The notes below the pieces were generated by a model. The model searched no databases and was not told the origin of the DNA. It saw nothing but the letters and a program-made list of their open reading frames with translations. The translations under genes and the position numbers were made by a program. From Devosia beringensis (lineage in GTDB: Bacteria; Pseudomonadota; Alphaproteobacteria; Rhizobiales; Devosiaceae): DNA of 64,000 nucleotides. Position 1 is the first letter of the stretch. The number at the start of each line of letters is the position of its first letter. The stretch is from assembly GCF_014926585.1 (NCBI RefSeq), contig NZ_CP045422.1:1466501-1530500 (forward strand), in the 5' to 3' direction. Positions 61,515 through 64,000 of this stretch are shown piece after piece.

Positions 61515-63110
61515 ATGGCACTGAACAGACGTAACTTCATGGAGCTGGCAGCCGCAACGACGGCCTTGTCGGCAATCAGCCTCAGTACGGCAAGCGCGCA
61601 GGAGGGCGATACCCTGCGCATGGGTATCGCGGCGAACAATCCGCGCCACTCCGATCCGAACCTGACCACACAGGGCTCGGACAACTGGGCGACCGAGCAG
61701 ATGTATGAGCAACTCGTCCGTCCCGATGACGGCCGCTTTGCCCTGACTCCCGAAGAGTACCTGCCCACGCTGGCGACGGAATGGACGCAGTCCGACGATG
61801 CAAAGGTGTGGACTTTCAAGCTACGCGAAGGGGTGCAGTTCCACCGCGACTATGGCGAAATGACCTCGGAAGACGTGGTGTTCTCCTACGAGCGCGCCAT
61901 CGCCGAGGGCACCAACAAGACCATCCTGTCCAATATCGACAGCGTGGTGGCCAATGGCCCCTATGAGGTGACCATCACCCTCAAACAGCCCGACGTGAAC
62001 CTGCTGGGCACCTCGATCTTCAACAACAATACCTCGATCATCTCCAAAAAGGCCTATGAGGAAATCGGCGCCGAAGCCTTTGCCACCGATGCCGTCGGCA
62101 CCGGACCCTATCAACTGGTCGAGTTCGACCCCGAATTCGGCACGCGGCTGACGCGGCATGATGGCTATTGGGGCGAAAAAGCCAAGATCGCCAATGTCGA
62201 ATGTGTCTATATTGCCGATACCACCGCGCGGACGCTGGCACTGCTGGCCGGCAATGTCGACATCATCGAAGCGGTGCGGGCACCGGGCTGGATCGACTCG
62301 ATTCTGCAGCGGGATCCGACCCTGATCATCGACATGACCGTGCCGGGCTCATTCAACACACTGCACATCAACCTGACGCGTGAGCCCTTCGACAACCTAC
62401 TGGTGCGCCAGGCGCTGATGCATGCCATCGATCGTCCGGCCGTGGCGGCGGCGCTTGCGCCCATGGGCGGCACGATGAACGGCTTGCAGCCGGAATTCTT
62501 CCCGGCCGGCTTTGCCACTGAAGACCTGCCCGAAGAACTGCGCTATCCCTATGATCCGGAAAAGGCCCGCGCCTTGCTGGCCGAAGCGGGCTTCCCCGAT
62601 GGCATCGTCTTCGACAGCAATTGCAGCCAGCGCGAGGACTATTCGTCCACCATGCTGATCGTGCAGGAGCAGTTACGCGCTGCCGGGTTCAACATGAACC
62701 TGATCATCGGGGATCACACGGCCTATCACGCGGATAATCGCTCGGACAAAAACACCCTGGCGATGCACTCATCGAGCTATCCGCCGATCCCCACGCAGAT
62801 CTACTTCCAGCAGCTGGCATCGGCTTCGGAAGTCAAGGCCGATGGTTCGGGCGGCGGCAATTACAGCCATTACGGCGTTGCCATGCCCGGTATCGATGAT
62901 CTGCTGACCCAAGCGCTCACGGCCAGCGATTACGAGACCTATCTCGACCTCTGCAAGCAGATCGAGCTGCAGGTGCTGCGTGATCTGCCGCTGATCGGGC
63001 TATCAACGCTCGGCTTCACGGCCGTCCGGCGCGCCCAGATCGACCTCGGCTACGAGGTCCAGAGTGGTTACGCCCGCTGGCGTTTCCATCGCGCGACCAA
63101 GACGGTCTGA
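61515..63110 (+). CDS. Tat-exported dipeptide-type ABC substrate-binding protein, copy 2
   Basis: 531-residue paralogue of the preceding protein. The start ATG 61515 follows AGGAGG; the Tat signal is NRRNFMELAAATTALSAISL with cleavage near ASAQ. Shared blocks include IEAVRAPGWIDSILQRDPT, IGDHTAYHADNRSDKNTLAM and GSGGGNYSHYGVA, while others differ (ADYETYL-like ASDYETYLDLCKQIELQ versus NYDTYLQLCRDIELQ). Retention of both with intact signals suggests different affinity or ligand range while sharing one permease. Confidence 0.9.
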   Translation: MALNRRNFMELAAATTALSAISLSTASAQEGDTLRMGIAANNPRHSDPNLTTQGSDNWATEQMYEQLVRPDDGRFALTPEEYLPTLATEWTQSDDAKVWTFKLREGVQFHRDYGEMTSEDVVFSYERAIAEGTNKTILSNIDSVVANGPYEVTITLKQPDVNLLGTSIFNNNTSIISKKAYEEIGAEAFATDAVGTGPYQLVEFDPEFGTRLTRHDGYWGEKAKIANVECVYIADTTARTLALLAGNVDIIEAVRAPGWIDSILQRDPTLIIDMTVPGSFNTLHINLTREPFDNLLVRQALMHAIDRPAVAAALAPMGGTMNGLQPEFFPAGFATEDLPEELRYPYDPEKARALLAEAGFPDGIVFDSNCSQREDYSSTMLIVQEQLRAAGFNMNLIIGDHTAYHADNRSDKNTLAMHSSSYPPIPTQIYFQQLASASEVKADGSGGGNYSHYGVAMPGIDDLLTQALTASDYETYLDLCKQIELQVLRDLPLIGLSTLGFTAVRRAQIDLGYEVQSGYARWRFHRATKTV

Positions 63111-63123
63111 TTTTTCCTGCATT

Positions 63124-63147
63124 CCGGGCCCCTCACTGGGGGCCCGG
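63124..63147 (+). promoter_or_regulatory. Hairpin between binding-protein and permease genes
   Basis: CCGGGCCCC, loop TCACTG, GGGGCCCGG: perfect 9-bp stem, 13 bases after the binding-protein stop and 25 bases before the permease start. The following TCTCTAC is not a strong T-run, so partial attenuation or mRNA stabilisation is likelier than full termination. Confidence 0.7.
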
Positions 63148-63171
63148 TCTCTACAAGGCGGTACACGACAA

Positions 63172-64000
63172 ATGGCCAGATATCTGCTGCTTCGCCTGGG
63201 TGATGCGATACCCACATTGTTCCTGGTGCTGACGCTGGTGTTTATCGCCATGCGCATTCTGCCGGGCGATCCGGCCCTAGCGGCCCTTGGCGACGCGGCC
63301 CTGCCCGAGCAGTTGGCCGACTTCCGCGAACGGATGGGCCTCAACGTGCCGCTCTGGCAGCAATATCTCAATTTCATGGGCGGGGTGCTGACGCTCGATC
63401 TTGGGCGTTCACTGCTGACCAATACGCCCGTGCTGACGCTGATCGCGCAGAATCTGCCCTATACGATCGAGCTCACCGCAGCAGCCATGCTGATGGGCAT
63501 TGCCGCCGGCATTCCCATGGGTGTGGTGGCCGCGACCAACCGCAACAAGCTGCCCGATACCGGGGTTCGGCTGTTTTCTCTGATCGGCTATGCCATCCCC
63601 GACTTCTTCCTCGGCGCCATCCTGCTCATCGTATTTTCGCTGAATATGGGCTGGTTCCCGATCAATGGCGCCGGCACCGACTTCGCCAGCCGCCTGCACC
63701 ACATCTTCCTGCCGGCCCTGACCCTGGCTTTCGTCAAGGCCGCCTTTCTGGGGCGTCTTACCCGCACCAGCCTGCTCGAAGTGCTGGGCAAGGACTATGT
63801 CCGCACAGCGCGCGCCAAGGGCGCCAAGGAAAACCGCGTCATCTACCGGCACGGGTTGCGCAATGCCATGCTGCCCATTTCCACCGGCCTGGGGCTGAGC
63901 CTGCTTTCGACGCTGTCAGGCTCGGTGGCCGTCGAGCTGGTGTTCAACCGGCCGGGCATCGGGCGCCTCCTCATCGACGCCATCGCCCAGCGCGACTATG
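63172..64000 (+). CDS. Dipeptide-type ABC transporter permease (DppB-like), 3' end beyond window
   Basis: At least 276 residues visible of a DppB-type permease: YLLLRLGDAIPTLFLVLTL, MRILPGDPALAALGDAA, YVRTARAKGAKENRVIYRHG and FNRPGIGRLLIDAIAQRDY. The normal length is about 310, so only some 35 residues are missing. It is expected to be followed by DppC- and DppD/F-like genes outside the window. Confidence 0.92.
   Translation, partial: MARYLLLRLGDAIPTLFLVLTLVFIAMRILPGDPALAALGDAALPEQLADFRERMGLNVPLWQQYLNFMGGVLTLDLGRSLLTNTPVLTLIAQNLPYTIELTAAAMLMGIAAGIPMGVVAATNRNKLPDTGVRLFSLIGYAIPDFFLGAILLIVFSLNMGWFPINGAGTDFASRLHHIFLPALTLAFVKAAFLGRLTRTSLLEVLGKDYVRTARAKGAKENRVIYRHGLRNAMLPISTGLGLSLLSTLSGSVAVELVFNRPGIGRLLIDAIAQRDY

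Noticed and set aside
1-64000. CRISPR array, rRNA or complete prophage
   Set aside because: No regularly spaced repeats, no rRNA-like sequence and no phage structural genes were seen.

Overview
The window is high-GC (low-to-mid 60s % by eye) and densely coded. It looks like a metabolically versatile alphaproteobacterium of the Hyphomicrobiales, Devosia-like in my judgement. The reasons are many ABC uptake systems of the Liv and dipeptide (Dpp) types, catabolic operons paired with local regulators (sigma-54 activator, LuxR, ROK, GntR, IclR, LacI), and FNR/FixK-type boxes. The genus is inferred from gene content only; no rRNA or tRNA gene was seen.

Layout. 1-9.4 kb (minus strand) is a short-chain hydroxy/keto-acid module. 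It has a CoA-transferase pair, a thiolase, a PAS/sigma-54 activator, 3-hydroxybutyrate dehydrogenase and a complete Liv-type ABC transporter (LivM runs off the left edge). A PAS-LuxR regulator diverges from it at 9.5 kb. 10.5-12.9 kb holds a Ca/Na antiporter, a Tat-exported nitroreductase-like protein and a monohaem cytochrome c. 13.0-19.9 kb is one tightly overlapped operon, nqrABCDEF-apbE-nqrM-CBS, for the Na+-pumping NADH:quinone reductase. FNR-like boxes sit in front of the nitroreductase and between the cytochrome and nqrA. NqrB is short and lacks a recognisable FMN-attachment loop.

19.9-23.9 kb is a scar region: about 1.2 kb without a convincing gene, a tyrosine integrase cut off before its catalytic Tyr, an apparently intact IS3-family element (22140-23411), and a 5'-truncated crotonase-family fragment. 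The IS has no target duplication, so its flanks were probably joined by a deletion.

23.9-33.6 kb is a bidirectional locus: Dpp-type binding protein and permeases (minus), then ROK regulator, NagB, gamma-glutamyltransferase, a fused two-domain ATPase and a TauE/SafE exporter (plus). It resembles a glutathione or gamma-glutamyl-peptide (or muropeptide) uptake system. 33.8-36.9 kb holds a GAF-GGDEF cyclase, an L,D-transpeptidase and a serine recombinase. 37.2-48.7 kb is a ten-gene minus-strand operon: two enolase-superfamily enzymes, a complete Dpp transporter and three dehydrogenases. It faces a GntR regulator across a cluster of ATAGGATATAG operators. 49.6-53.3 kb carries malate synthase G, a GlcG-like protein and an IclR regulator. 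53.2-64 kb is a LacI-regulated catabolic operon: tandem CaiB-type CoA-transferase, two MaoC hotdog proteins, thioesterase, enolase-superfamily enzyme, two near-duplicate Tat-exported binding proteins and a Dpp permease cut by the right edge.

Two themes recur. Each transporter locus has its own regulator with a visible candidate operator. A strong RNA hairpin directly follows all five binding-protein genes, which would let the binding protein be made in excess of the membrane parts.
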